A DNA stretch of 64,000 nt from an uncultured Collinsella sp. (lineage in GTDB: Bacteria; Actinomycetota; Coriobacteriia; Coriobacteriales; Coriobacteriaceae), in assembly GCA_902470365.1 (NCBI GenBank), contig CABRFZ010000003.1, positions 47,500-111,499 on the forward strand, read 5' to 3'. This document shows positions 43,996 to 52,779 of this stretch, in pieces. The notes beneath the pieces were generated by a model. It was not told the DNA's origin. It ran no database searches and was given only the letters and a program-made list of their open reading frames with translations. A program made the translations under genes and the position numbers. The stretch's first letter is position 1; each line of letters begins with the position of its first letter.

Positions 43996-45348
43996 ATGGC
44001 ATTCAACGACTTGATCGCCCAGAAAATAAAGGACTTTGAACAGCAGGGGGTTCCGCAGGTCTTTGAGCGAGACCTTGATCTGGGAAACCCACAGGAGCCA
44101 AAGCGCGACAACATCGTAAATGTGGTTGTGGGGGCCCGCCGTTGTGGAAAGACGTATCGCCTGTATCAGGAGATGCAGCGGCTTCAGGGCCGGGGCGTCG
44201 AGCTTGACCGGATGCTTTACTTTAATTTTGAGGACGAGCGCTTGCGCCCGTATGAGTCATCGCTGCTGGCGGACGTGCTCGACACGTTCTATGCGCTGTA
44301 TCCTGCTGCTCGAACCGAGGGCGCTTACATTTTCTTTGACGAGATCCAGGAAATTCCCGAATGGGGTGCGTTTCTGCGGCGTGTAGTCGATACGGAGAAA
44401 GCGACCGTCTATGTGACGGGATCTTCTTCTAAGATGCTGTCCTCAGAGCTTAAGAGCGAGTTCAGGGGTCGTTCTCTTATACGGGAGCTTTTTCCGTTGA
44501 GTTTTTCGGAATACGTTCGGTATAAGACGGGGAGCGTTTTCGAGCCAGATGCGACCTTTTCCCCAAGCGATGCGGCGCTGCTTCGACATCATCTGATCGG
44601 ATATCTTGAACGAGGGGGATTCATCGCGACGCTTGAGCAGACGCCCGCAGACGCGATTCAGCTGCTACAGGAATATGCTTCGCGAACGGTCGCTATGGAC
44701 GTCATTGAGCGTTACGACGTCAAGAACCCTCGCCTGGCATCGCTGTTCTTGACGCGGTGTATGGCATCTTCGGGACGAGAGCTGTCAGTGAACAAAGTGT
44801 ACAACGAGTTCAAGAGCAGACAGATACCCGTCAGTCGTAATTCGCTCAGCGATTTACTTGAGTATTATGAGGATGCATACCTGTTATTTTCTGTGCCGGA
44901 GTTCACGCGTTCATTGGCAAATAACATGCGGTCTGCGTCTAAGGTCTACGCTGTCGACCCTGCGATGTTTGGAGCATTCTCTCCCGCATCAGCATTGGAT
45001 CAGGGCCAGAGGCTCGAGACCGCAGTGTTCAATGCGCTAAGAAGAAGGACTCCCGCGGTGAGGACCGGCTCGGTCTGCCGCCTGCTGATCAAAGAGAAGA
45101 GCAAAAGCCATGAGGTGGACTTTGTGGCTGGGGACGCACTTCTCATGCGGGCTTATAGCCTGATTCAGGTGAGTGTGGATATGGCAAGTGAGAAAACGCG
45201 CGAGCGCGAAATTGCCGCGCTTGATGCCTCGATGGCCCAGTTCGATCTTGGCGAGTCGGCAATCGTTACCATGGATGAGCAGGCCGATATTCCATGCGAA
45301 CACGGTGTGGTACACGTTGTGCCCGCATGGAAGTGGCTCCTTGCCTAA
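43996..45348 (+). CDS. AAA ATPase with DUF4143 domain
   Basis: 450 residues. N-terminal AAA_14-type ATPase with Walker A VGARRCGKT (about residue 46-54), Walker B AYIFFDEIQEI and sensor VTGSSSKML; arginine region FRGRS; then the winged/DUF4143 part (about 200-440) ending in a nuclease-like KSHEVDFVAG strand. This family is common in gut bacteria and archaea, often mobile and of unknown role. Lower G+C and codon use unlike the neighbouring heat-shock genes suggest acquisition. Promoter lies in a large palindrome. Confidence 0.9.
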   Translation: MAFNDLIAQKIKDFEQQGVPQVFERDLDLGNPQEPKRDNIVNVVVGARRCGKTYRLYQEMQRLQGRGVELDRMLYFNFEDERLRPYESSLLADVLDTFYALYPAARTEGAYIFFDEIQEIPEWGAFLRRVVDTEKATVYVTGSSSKMLSSELKSEFRGRSLIRELFPLSFSEYVRYKTGSVFEPDATFSPSDAALLRHHLIGYLERGGFIATLEQTPADAIQLLQEYASRTVAMDVIERYDVKNPRLASLFLTRCMASSGRELSVNKVYNEFKSRQIPVSRNSLSDLLEYYEDAYLLFSVPEFTRSLANNMRSASKVYAVDPAMFGAFSPASALDQGQRLETAVFNALRRRTPAVRTGSVCRLLIKEKSKSHEVDFVAGDALLMRAYSLIQVSVDMASEKTREREIAALDASMAQFDLGESAIVTMDEQADIPCEHGVVHVVPAWKWLLA

Positions 45349-45421
45349 TCATCTATGGGCCTGTGGGGTCAGGACCTCCTGGCCCCTTCATCACGGTTGG
45401 GGAGCACCATGATGCGCCCGG

Positions 45422-46924
45422 CTAGTCCTGGGCTTTGATACTCGGCAGGAGAATCTGGGCGAGGTAGTCGGTCTCGAGTTTGGTCGCGGCGTCAGCCTTG
45501 CCGTCTTTGCCGACCAGCACGTTCTTGATCTGGCTATAGGTGTAGCGGTTGCCGGTCGTGAGCTCGACAAGCTCAATCGCCGTATCCATGGGGTAGGTTG
45601 ACACGGGGTTCTGCGTCCGTCCGTTGATGGTCTGGGGCACCACGTACGGATAGACGGGGCCGCTGGCGTAGACGGTATAACCGTTGCCTAGATTGGCCGC
45701 ACCCAAAACCGTATCGCCTTCATCGGGCGTAAAGCTCTCGCCCTCGCGCACCGCGACGAGCGTCACGAGCGGCGTATTGGCGTCGTCGCCCAGATAGATG
45801 CATAGCGTGCTTCCGTTTTGCCAAGTTGCGACCTTGCCGTACCACTCGACGGGAATATCGAGCTGGTAGAGGTCGGTTGCCTTGTGGCGAGCGTCAGCAT
45901 CACGGGACGCCTGTGCCTTTTGCGCGCTCACGGCATTGACGGCGGCGTCGCGCCGCGCGGTTGCTGCCTGCTGGAGCACTTTGGCAGCCGCGGCGGAGCT
46001 CGCACCGCCCTCCTCGGCATACTTGGCGGCGGCATCGATCTGGTCGTCAGTCACCGTGTCGGCCGAAGGCACCTTGAGCTTAAAGGTGGCCTGGGCACTT
46101 AAATCCTGTCCATCGCTCTTAACGGTGACCTGCGTCTTGGTGGTCGGGACGGTATAGATGGTGCCGTCGGCCGCGATGGGGGAGGCAGCGATGGAGAGCG
46201 TGTAATCGCCGGGCAGCAGTTTGATGCCGCGGCCGTGCTCGTCAACATAGAGCGTTTCGCTCACGGAGGAGCCATCAGCGTCCTGACCGCTCACCTGTAC
46301 GGGAATCTTGGAGCCGGCGGAACAGTCGAGGCCCGCGGCATGCACGCCAATCTGCACCGACATCATCGTGTGGGCATTGGCGGCGGTGATGGCAGCCTGC
46401 TCTTGCCGGTATCCGTTCCAGGCTGCGTAGCCTGCGCCGCCGGCGACGAGCGCGACGGCCACAACGCCGGCAACCATCAGGTTGCGGCGCTTGGGCGACA
46501 TCTTGCGATGACGAACCTCGGCTTCGCGTGCCGAAGGAACGGACGGTAGGGGAATATCGCCCATGGCGATGGTCTCGTCCACGGCAGGAGCGGAGCCCAG
46601 GCCGGGAAGCTCGCGGGTCAGGGAATCTTCGGCCGGCAAGCTGCCGAGCAAGATGGTTTCCTCGCTCGTGTCGGATTCGGGCTGGTCGTCGGCCTCGCAT
46701 TCGGATTCCTCGTGCCCCGCCTCGTCTTCGGTGGGCGCGGCGCCATCGTCTTTTGCATCCTGATCATCGGGCTGCGCCTCGATTTCCGGCTCATCCCGCA
46801 CATCAACGCTCGAATCGTCAAAGGCAATCTCGGTCAGCGCGATCTGGTCTAGGCTCTCCAGGGCCTCGGCGCACGCTTCTGCATCTTGGGCCGCATCCTC
46901 TTGGCCCATCGTCTCATCTTTCAT
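45422..46924 (-). CDS. Membrane-anchored protein with acidic cytoplasmic region
   Basis: 500 residues. The first 140 are highly acidic and likely disordered, with short Thr/Leu motifs (SEETILLGSLPAEDSLTREL, VDETIAMGDIPL) that resemble FHA/kinase phospho-acceptor sequences. A basic stretch (RHRKMSPKRRNL) precedes one TM helix (VAGVVAVALVAGGAGYAAW), then an extracellular region with a carboxypeptidase-regulatory-like beta domain and an Ala-rich helix. GGGGGAT precedes ATG 46924. Function unknown; the topology fits a Ser/Thr-kinase substrate or sensor (inference). Confidence 0.78.
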   Translation of the reverse strand: MKDETMGQEDAAQDAEACAEALESLDQIALTEIAFDDSSVDVRDEPEIEAQPDDQDAKDDGAAPTEDEAGHEESECEADDQPESDTSEETILLGSLPAEDSLTRELPGLGSAPAVDETIAMGDIPLPSVPSAREAEVRHRKMSPKRRNLMVAGVVAVALVAGGAGYAAWNGYRQEQAAITAANAHTMMSVQIGVHAAGLDCSAGSKIPVQVSGQDADGSSVSETLYVDEHGRGIKLLPGDYTLSIAASPIAADGTIYTVPTTKTQVTVKSDGQDLSAQATFKLKVPSADTVTDDQIDAAAKYAEEGGASSAAAAKVLQQAATARRDAAVNAVSAQKAQASRDADARHKATDLYQLDIPVEWYGKVATWQNGSTLCIYLGDDANTPLVTLVAVREGESFTPDEGDTVLGAANLGNGYTVYASGPVYPYVVPQTINGRTQNPVSTYPMDTAIELVELTTGNRYTYSQIKNVLVGKDGKADAATKLETDYLAQILLPSIKAQD

Positions 46925-47051
46925 ATATCCCCCAAGCTCAATATCGGGACAACACTGTACCCAAAAATGGAGCCATATAAAGCGCGTGCGAAATATAAGA
47001 TCCGATTTAACTCGAGCGCATCGTTCGGCCGCATCCTCGCGGCAGCAAAAG

Positions 47052-47086
47052 GCCCCCGGAACGCGAACGAATCACATTCCGGGGGC
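47052..47086 (-). terminator. Terminator downstream of the membrane-protein gene at 47158
   Basis: Stem GCCCCCGGAA / TTCCGGGGGC with AAAA on the left, giving a T-run on the minus strand. Confidence 0.8.
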
Positions 47087-47157
47087 TCTGCAATGCGCTG
47101 GGTTGCGCGGAGCCGGCTATGCCGCTTCGCGCTCAAGCGATGTTTGCGCCGGGCATG

Positions 47158-48165
47158 TTACTCGGCGTGAGCGTAATCAACCTTGGCGCGGCGAGCGGTG
47201 GCCTTCTCCCAATCGCTGGTGCCCTCAAAGACATCCTGCTTGTAGGGATTGCGGCCGAGCTTCTTGGCGCGGTAGGCGATGTAGATGATCGCGGCGACGT
47301 TGGCGACCAGTGCGGCGATCGAGACCGCGGTAGCGGCGCCGGGGTCGAGCGTGGAGTGGGTCACAAAGATGGACTCCTCCTGGAAGTACGGGAACACCTG
47401 GGCAAACATGCACCAAATGGCCAGCGTAAAGGCGCGGTTCTGGATCCAGCCGCCCTTGTTCCAGATAAAGGCGGCGACAGTGGGCGCCAGTAGCAGCGCA
47501 AAGCCGCAGAACCAGGAGTGGGTGGGCAGGCAGTTGTAGGTGTAGCAGAAGTTCCAGATATCGTAGGCGATGATGTAGACCCAGGTCATATCGGGCCACA
47601 GCATGTCGGTCTGATCCTCGGAGGCGTAGACGCTCCACCAACCGGTCATGCAGAAGATGTTGATAATACCGGCGATGCCGTTGAACACGTTGTTCCAGCC
47701 GGCCAGCTGCGTAGCACCTTCGGAGGTGACCCAGGTGGACTCGCCCAGGACAAAGAAGTGATAGGCGCTCTCGAAGTCGGATACGACGGCGATCATGATG
47801 TTGATGGCGACGATCACAAACGGCCATGCGCGGAACCAATGTGCCTTGCCGATCTTGCCCCACTGGTACTTAATGGCAATGAAGCCCCAGCAGCCGGCCA
47901 GCGCCGCGTATACCTTGGCGTAGTGGAACCAGCTGTTCTGGTACACATGGGTGGGGTTGGTGAGCGCCCACTCGGCACCCTGCGAAACGCCCACGGCGAT
48001 GGCGACGCAGTAGATGGTCATGGCGAGCGGAGCCACGCCAAAGATGATTGCCGCGCCGAGCTTGGTGCGGCGGCCGACCTCGTTGAGCACGATCAGGCCA
48101 ATAAAGACCATGGCCCAGCCGGCCCAGTGGATAAGGGTATCGCTACCCCAAACATCGAACAGCAT
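47158..48165 (-). CDS. Multi-pass membrane protein (DUF5692-like)
   Basis: 335 residues, about nine to ten membrane helices, Trp- and Tyr-rich (GSDTLIHWAGWAMVFIGLIV; PDMTWVYIIAYDIWNFCYTY). I match it tentatively to DUF5692, a family of unknown function found in Coriobacteriia and Clostridia. GGAGAG precedes ATG 48165. It lies 63 bases after the TetR gene in the same direction, so it is probably under that repressor. Could be a transporter or a membrane redox protein; no catalytic motif recognised. Confidence 0.8.
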   Translation of the reverse strand: MLFDVWGSDTLIHWAGWAMVFIGLIVLNEVGRRTKLGAAIIFGVAPLAMTIYCVAIAVGVSQGAEWALTNPTHVYQNSWFHYAKVYAALAGCWGFIAIKYQWGKIGKAHWFRAWPFVIVAINIMIAVVSDFESAYHFFVLGESTWVTSEGATQLAGWNNVFNGIAGIINIFCMTGWWSVYASEDQTDMLWPDMTWVYIIAYDIWNFCYTYNCLPTHSWFCGFALLLAPTVAAFIWNKGGWIQNRAFTLAIWCMFAQVFPYFQEESIFVTHSTLDPGAATAVSIAALVANVAAIIYIAYRAKKLGRNPYKQDVFEGTSDWEKATARRAKVDYAHAE

Positions 48166-48228
48166 GCTGCTCTCCTTTCACACGCCCGCGGCCCCTCTTC
48201 TGATCGCGGGCAGTTTGGCTAAATGTCG

Positions 48229-48891
48229 TCAGTTCTGGGGCTTGCGCTCCGGATACTTGGCGGTGTAGCCCTCGATGTGGAGTGTCGAGGCGATGATTTC
48301 CTTGACCGTCTCGTCGGGCACATCGGGGTGCGTGCGGATATACATCAACAACCCCATGATGAGGGTGTAGAACGTCTCGTAGACATGGTCGATGCGTAGC
48401 TCATGATGGGCGACAAAATCCACCACGGTGGTGTCGCAGATATATTGCGCCACACGCTGGACCACGTTGTGCAAAAAGCCGCCGTAGAGCGCGCCGCTGC
48501 TTGAGGTGAGCGTACTCGGCAGCTCGTGGCCGCTGGCGACCAGGCGCTTAAAGAGCGGGGCGACGGTGTCGAGCGCGCCCTCGATATCACCGACGGTGCG
48601 GTCGGCGTTCCACCGCTCGAGTTCGGAGATAAAGCCGTCGATTGCCTCGTCCATAACAGCGGTGACGGCGGCGTCCATGTCGGCGAAGTAGTGGTAGAAC
48701 AGCGAGCGCGTGCAGCCGGCTCGCTTGGTCACGGCCGATACCGATAGGTGGGACACGCCCAGCTCGGAGCTTACGGTGCGCACGGCATCGAGGATCTCGC
48801 GACGGCGTTCGTCACCCGTCAGGCGCTTTGACGCGCTATCGGATGCGGGGACGGCATCGACCGCAGAGGTATCTGCTGTGTTGTTGCTCAT
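48229..48891 (-). CDS. TetR-family transcriptional repressor
   Basis: 220 residues. An N-terminal TetR HTH follows a 28-residue tail (RREILDAVRTVSSELGVSHL, then AVTKRAGCTRSLFYHYFADM). The C-terminal ligand domain is not specific. It is divergent from the Fe-S flavoprotein gene and upstream of the membrane protein; two near-identical palindromes in the shared intergenic region are its likely operators. Confidence 0.92.
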   Translation of the reverse strand: MSNNTADTSAVDAVPASDSASKRLTGDERRREILDAVRTVSSELGVSHLSVSAVTKRAGCTRSLFYHYFADMDAAVTAVMDEAIDGFISELERWNADRTVGDIEGALDTVAPLFKRLVASGHELPSTLTSSSGALYGGFLHNVVQRVAQYICDTTVVDFVAHHELRIDHVYETFYTLIMGLLMYIRTHPDVPDETVKEIIASTLHIEGYTAKYPERKPQN

Positions 48892-48949
48892 GTTTTGCCG
48901 CCTTTCACCCTCTTTTGCCTGACCGTTCGCCTAACAGTCTTGAATATTG

Positions 48950-48987
48950 TTGACGGTTCGTCAATACTATTTTTGACACAATGTCAA
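48950..48987. promoter_or_regulatory. Paired TetR operators
   Basis: TTGACG-GTT-CGTCAA (48950-48964) and TTGACA-CAA-TGTCAA (48973-48987) have the same arms and three-base spacing, with centres 23 bp apart. They lie between the divergent TetR and flavoprotein genes. Confidence 0.75.
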
Positions 48988-49079
48988 CAATGGCGGGTGA
49001 ACGGCATGGGGGCATGCCCGGCCTGCAAAAAAGAGGGGTGCCGCGGTCTCGCCGGGCTGTGGCAAGAGAAGGGACAACC

Positions 49080-51857
49080 ATGATTCTCAACGGACCGGGA
49101 ATTAGCTACACCGAGCCCGATATCGGTTCGGAGTTCGTGCCGCCGCTGCCGGAGCATCCGCGCGAGGCCATCGTCAAACTGTGCGAGCACTGCACCAACC
49201 GCCTGCTGCATCGCGACGAGCTGCTGGGCTACGAGTACTGGTCGTTTGCCGAGGCCGCGACCGACGAGCAGGCCGAAGTGCTCTGCAAGATGAAGATGCG
49301 CCGTCCCTATACGCTGCCCGAGATGGTCAAGCTCACCGGCATGCCCGAGGCCGATATCGAGAAGATGCTCGACGACATGAGCTACACGGGTCTGCTCGAG
49401 TACAACTGGGAAAATCCCGAGCGCGCCAAGCAGTGGGTCCTGCCCATGCTGGTGCCGGGTTCCGCCGAGTTCCTCAACATGCGCGTGGGCCAGCTCGAGG
49501 AGCATCCGGTCTACGCCAAGTTCTTTGAGCAGGCGTCCAAGGGACCGCTGTCCAAGGCCACGCCGATGGTGCCGCCCGGAGGCGCCGGTATCGGCATGCA
49601 CGTCATTCCGGTCGAGAAGGCCATCGACGCCGCGAGCACCTCGGTGCCGATTGAGCATATTGAGCACTGGCTCGACAAATACGAGGGTAAGTATGCCGCC
49701 AGCACCTGCAGCTGCCGCGCGAGCCGTCGCGTGATGGGTGAGGGCTGCGCCGACGACCCGGCCGATTGGTGCATCGCCGTGGGCGATATGGCCGACTACG
49801 TGGTCGAGACCGACCGCGGCCATTACGTGGCGCGCGACGAGGTCTACGACATCCTGCGCCAGGCCGAGGACAACGGCTTTGTGCACCAGATCACCAACAT
49901 CGACGGCGAGAACAAGATCTTCGCCATCTGCAACTGCAACGTCAACGTGTGCTATGCCCTGCGCACCTCGCAGCTGTTCAACACGCCCAACCTGTCGCGC
50001 TCGGCCTATGTCGCCAAGGTCGAGAAGGACAAGTGCGTGGCCTGCGGTCGCTGCGTTGAGGTGTGCCCGGCCGGTGCCGCTAAGCTGGGCCAGAAGCTCT
50101 GCAGCAAAAAGGCCGGTGGCCGCGTGCCCGAGTATCCGCGCCAGGAGCTGCCCGACGCCACCAAATGGGATCACACCAAGTGGTCGCCCAACTACCGCAA
50201 CGACAACCGCATCGAGACGCATGAGTCCGGCACCGCTCCCTGCAAGACGGCCTGCCCCGCGCACGTTGCCGTTCAGGGCTATTTGAAGCTCGCGGCTCAG
50301 GGTCGCTATGACGAGGCCCTAGCACTCATTAAGCGCGAGAACCCGCTGCCCGCTATCTGCGGCCGTGTGTGCAACCGCCGCTGTGAGGATGCCTGTACCC
50401 GCGGCCGTGTAGACGCTGCCGTGGCTATCGACGAGGTCAAGAAGTTCATCGCCCAGCGCGATCTGGATGCCGCGACCCGCTATGTCCCGCCCGTGGTGAC
50501 GCCGACGCGCGCTGGCGGCTTCGACCAGAAGATCGCCGTCATCGGTGCCGGCCCGGCCGGTCTGTCCTGCGCTTTCTACCTGGCCGAGAAGGGCTATAAG
50601 CCCGTCGTATTCGAGAAGAACGAGCGTCCGGGCGGCATGCTCACCTACGGTATTCCCAGCTTTAAGCTGGAGAAGGACGTTATCGAGGCCGAGGTCGAGG
50701 TTATTCGCCTGATGGGTGCCGAGTTCCGCTATGGCGTGGAGGTCGGTCGCGATGTGACGCTCGATGAGCTGCGCGAGCAGGGCTTTAAGGCCTTTTATGT
50801 TGCCATCGGCTGCCAGGGCGGCCGCCTTGCCGGTATTCCGGGCGAGGATGCCGAGGACGTGACCGTGGCCGTCGACTTCTTGCGCGAGGTCAACAGCGGC
50901 AAGATCGACGCGCTGCCCGGCCGCACCATCGTGGTGGGCGGCGGCAACGTGGCCATCGACGTGGCCCGCAACGCCTGCCGTCTGGGCTCCGAGCACGTCG
51001 AGATGTTCTGCCTGGAGAGCGAGGCCCAGATGCCCGCCAGCGAGGAGGAACGTCGCGAGGCCGTTGAGGACGGCGCTCACATCAGCTGCGGTTGGGGCCC
51101 CAAGGAGATTCACCTGGACGAGGCCGGTCGTGTGTGCGGTATCACCTTCAAGCGCTGCACGCGTGTCTTTGACGACGAGGGCCGTTTTGCGCCCGAGTAC
51201 GACGAGAACGATCTGCGCCGTGTCGATGCCGACCGTGTCGTCATGTCGATTGGCCAGTCCATTGTGTGGGGCGACCTGCTGGCTGGCTCCAAGGTGGAGC
51301 TCGGCCGCGGCCAGGGCGCCCTTGCCGATCCCCAGACTTACCAGACCGCCGAACCCGACATCTTTGTGGGTGGTGACGTCTACACTGGCCCCAGCTTTGC
51401 CATCGACGCTATCGCCGCCGGCCACGAGGCCGCGGTGTCCATCCATCGCTTTGTGCAGCCGGGCTCCACGCTCACCATCGGCCGCAATCAGCGCCGCTAC
51501 ACCGCACTCGACCGCGACGACGTTGTGCTCGAGAGCTACGACAACGCGAGCCGCGAGGTTGCGCATGTGGACCGCGAACGCGAGAAGGCTGCGCCGTTTA
51601 GCGAGTATGTTGAGACCTTTACCGAGGAGCAGGTGCGCGCCGAGACCGCCCGCTGCCTGGGCTGCGGCGCCTCGATTGTCGACCCCAACAAGTGCATCGG
51701 CTGCGGCCTGTGCACCACCAAGTGCGCGTTTGACGCCATCCATCTGGATCGCGACCGCCCCGAGTGCTCCACGATGGTCAAATACGAGCAAAAGCTCCCA
51801 AGCCTCGGCAAGTATGCGCTCAAGCGTGCAATTAAGATTAAATTCGGGAAGAAGTAA
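49080..51857 (+). CDS. Multidomain Fe-S flavoprotein oxidoreductase (GltD/DPD-like)
   Basis: 925 residues from ATG 49080 (AGAGAAGGG upstream). Order: N-terminal module (about 1-300) with CEHC and a CSCR-type cysteine group; ferredoxin motif CVACGRCVEVCP (about 320-331); GltD-type Fe-S region with CKTACPAHV and CGRVCNRRCEDACTRG; FAD domain (IAVIGAGPAGLSCAFYLAEK); NAD(P)-binding GGGNVAIDVARNACRLG; C-terminal CIGCGLCTTKCAFDAI. It likely moves electrons between NAD(P)H and ferredoxin or a partner reductase. Divergent from TetR; hypA follows after a hairpin. Substrate unknown. Confidence 0.88.
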   Translation: MILNGPGISYTEPDIGSEFVPPLPEHPREAIVKLCEHCTNRLLHRDELLGYEYWSFAEAATDEQAEVLCKMKMRRPYTLPEMVKLTGMPEADIEKMLDDMSYTGLLEYNWENPERAKQWVLPMLVPGSAEFLNMRVGQLEEHPVYAKFFEQASKGPLSKATPMVPPGGAGIGMHVIPVEKAIDAASTSVPIEHIEHWLDKYEGKYAASTCSCRASRRVMGEGCADDPADWCIAVGDMADYVVETDRGHYVARDEVYDILRQAEDNGFVHQITNIDGENKIFAICNCNVNVCYALRTSQLFNTPNLSRSAYVAKVEKDKCVACGRCVEVCPAGAAKLGQKLCSKKAGGRVPEYPRQELPDATKWDHTKWSPNYRNDNRIETHESGTAPCKTACPAHVAVQGYLKLAAQGRYDEALALIKRENPLPAICGRVCNRRCEDACTRGRVDAAVAIDEVKKFIAQRDLDAATRYVPPVVTPTRAGGFDQKIAVIGAGPAGLSCAFYLAEKGYKPVVFEKNERPGGMLTYGIPSFKLEKDVIEAEVEVIRLMGAEFRYGVEVGRDVTLDELREQGFKAFYVAIGCQGGRLAGIPGEDAEDVTVAVDFLREVNSGKIDALPGRTIVVGGGNVAIDVARNACRLGSEHVEMFCLESEAQMPASEEERREAVEDGAHISCGWGPKEIHLDEAGRVCGITFKRCTRVFDDEGRFAPEYDENDLRRVDADRVVMSIGQSIVWGDLLAGSKVELGRGQGALADPQTYQTAEPDIFVGGDVYTGPSFAIDAIAAGHEAAVSIHRFVQPGSTLTIGRNQRRYTALDRDDVVLESYDNASREVAHVDREREKAAPFSEYVETFTEEQVRAETARCLGCGASIVDPNKCIGCGLCTTKCAFDAIHLDRDRPECSTMVKYEQKLPSLGKYALKRAIKIKFGKK

Positions 51858-51870
51858 AAGAACCTAACAA

Positions 51871-51904
51871 GTAAGTGAGCGGCACAGGGGCGTCGCTCAC
51901 TTAC
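51871..51904 (+). terminator. Hairpin between flavoprotein and hypA
   Basis: Perfect 11-bp arms GTAAGTGAGCG and CGCTCACTTAC with a 12-base loop; weak T-run (GTTTGG). It may partly separate hypA transcription. Confidence 0.6.
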
Positions 51905-51947
51905 GTTTGGCTGACATCGCATCAACCGTTGTGGAAAGGTTTCTACC

Positions 51948-52376
51948 TTGCATGAATTAGGGATTGTGTATCACATCATTCGCGATGTTGAGAACGTGGC
52001 GCGCGCCAATGGCGTGCGCCACGTTTCGAGCGTTACGCTGCTGCTGGGTGAGGTCTCGGGCGTCGTTCCCGACTTGCTGCTCGACGCCTGGCGCTGGGCG
52101 GCAGATAAAAAGTCCATTACCGAGGGTGCGGAGCTTCTTGTGGAGCCTGTCGAGGCCGTGACGCATTGCGAGGCGTGCGGCCGCGACTATGCGACCGTCG
52201 AGCACGGCAAGACCTGCCCTCATTGCGGCAGCGGCGAAACATACCTGCTGCAGGGCCAGGAGGTCATGATCAAGCAGATCGAGACCCCCGACGAGGACCC
52301 GGCAGGCGCTGCCCCCGACGGCCCTTCCGACGCTCCCGACGCCGTCGACGCCGCCAACCCCCTCCACATCGCCTAA
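51948..52376 (+). CDS. hypA: Hydrogenase nickel-insertion protein HypA
   Basis: 142 residues. The start is TTG 51948: only this start yields the obligatory Met-His-Glu N-terminus (MHELGIVYHI), whose amino group and His2 bind nickel. A zinc domain CEACGRDYA to CPHCGSG follows. The last 35 residues are acidic and Pro/Ala-rich beyond the usual HypA length (about 115). It delivers Ni2+ to the large subunit with HypB. It is 30 kb from hypFCDE and no hypB is in view. AAAGG is the ribosome site. Confidence 0.95.
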   Translation: MHELGIVYHIIRDVENVARANGVRHVSSVTLLLGEVSGVVPDLLLDAWRWAADKKSITEGAELLVEPVEAVTHCEACGRDYATVEHGKTCPHCGSGETYLLQGQEVMIKQIETPDEDPAGAAPDGPSDAPDAVDAANPLHIA

Positions 52377-52379
52377 CTT

Positions 52380-52463
52380 GGTCGTTGGGGACGTTCTTAA
52401 ACGACTAGTCAAACAAGAACGTCCCCAACGACTAGTCGTTTAAGAACGTCCCCAATGACTACT
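52380..52463. repeat. Back-to-back GGGAC-core hairpins
   Basis: A forward unit with GTCGTT/AACGAC arms around GGGGACGTTCTTA, then reverse-oriented units (AAGAACGTCCCC twice) ending AATGACTA. Closely related to 56060-56116. Confidence 0.85.
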
Positions 52464-52504
52464 TGCGCTAGAGCATAAGTCACGCTAATAGTCAAGTTAT
52501 GTCT

Positions 52505-52709
52505 GTTTAAACAAAATAGCGGCAGTACAAGCGCATTCGCGCTTGCCTAAAATCGATATTAATGAACAGCCTGCTTGTATCTGTAAAATGCATGGCTTGA
52601 TGAGCGACGCCTTGTCGTGTAATGAGTCAAAAAGCAGTAACGTAATCAACTTGTAACAAACCTAGACGTTTAAACAAATAATCCAACCTTTTGCGGATTT
52701 AGCTATAAT
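52505..52709 (+). promoter_or_regulatory. Upstream region of the Man-family PTS operon
   Basis: GTTTAAACAAAATA (52505) and GTTTAAACAAATAA (52668) are near-identical palindrome-led motifs 163 bp apart. A CAAGCGC/GCGCTTG hairpin lies at 52528-52545 and a perfect TATAAT at 52704-52709 lacks a clear -35. The pair may be looping operators. No gene is seen in 52464-52779. Confidence 0.5.
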
Positions 52710-52779
52710 TCCACAAACCAAACAGCTATACTCCTTTCATGTCGTGTAGGAAATACGTAGACAAAAAGGAGGTTATGTG

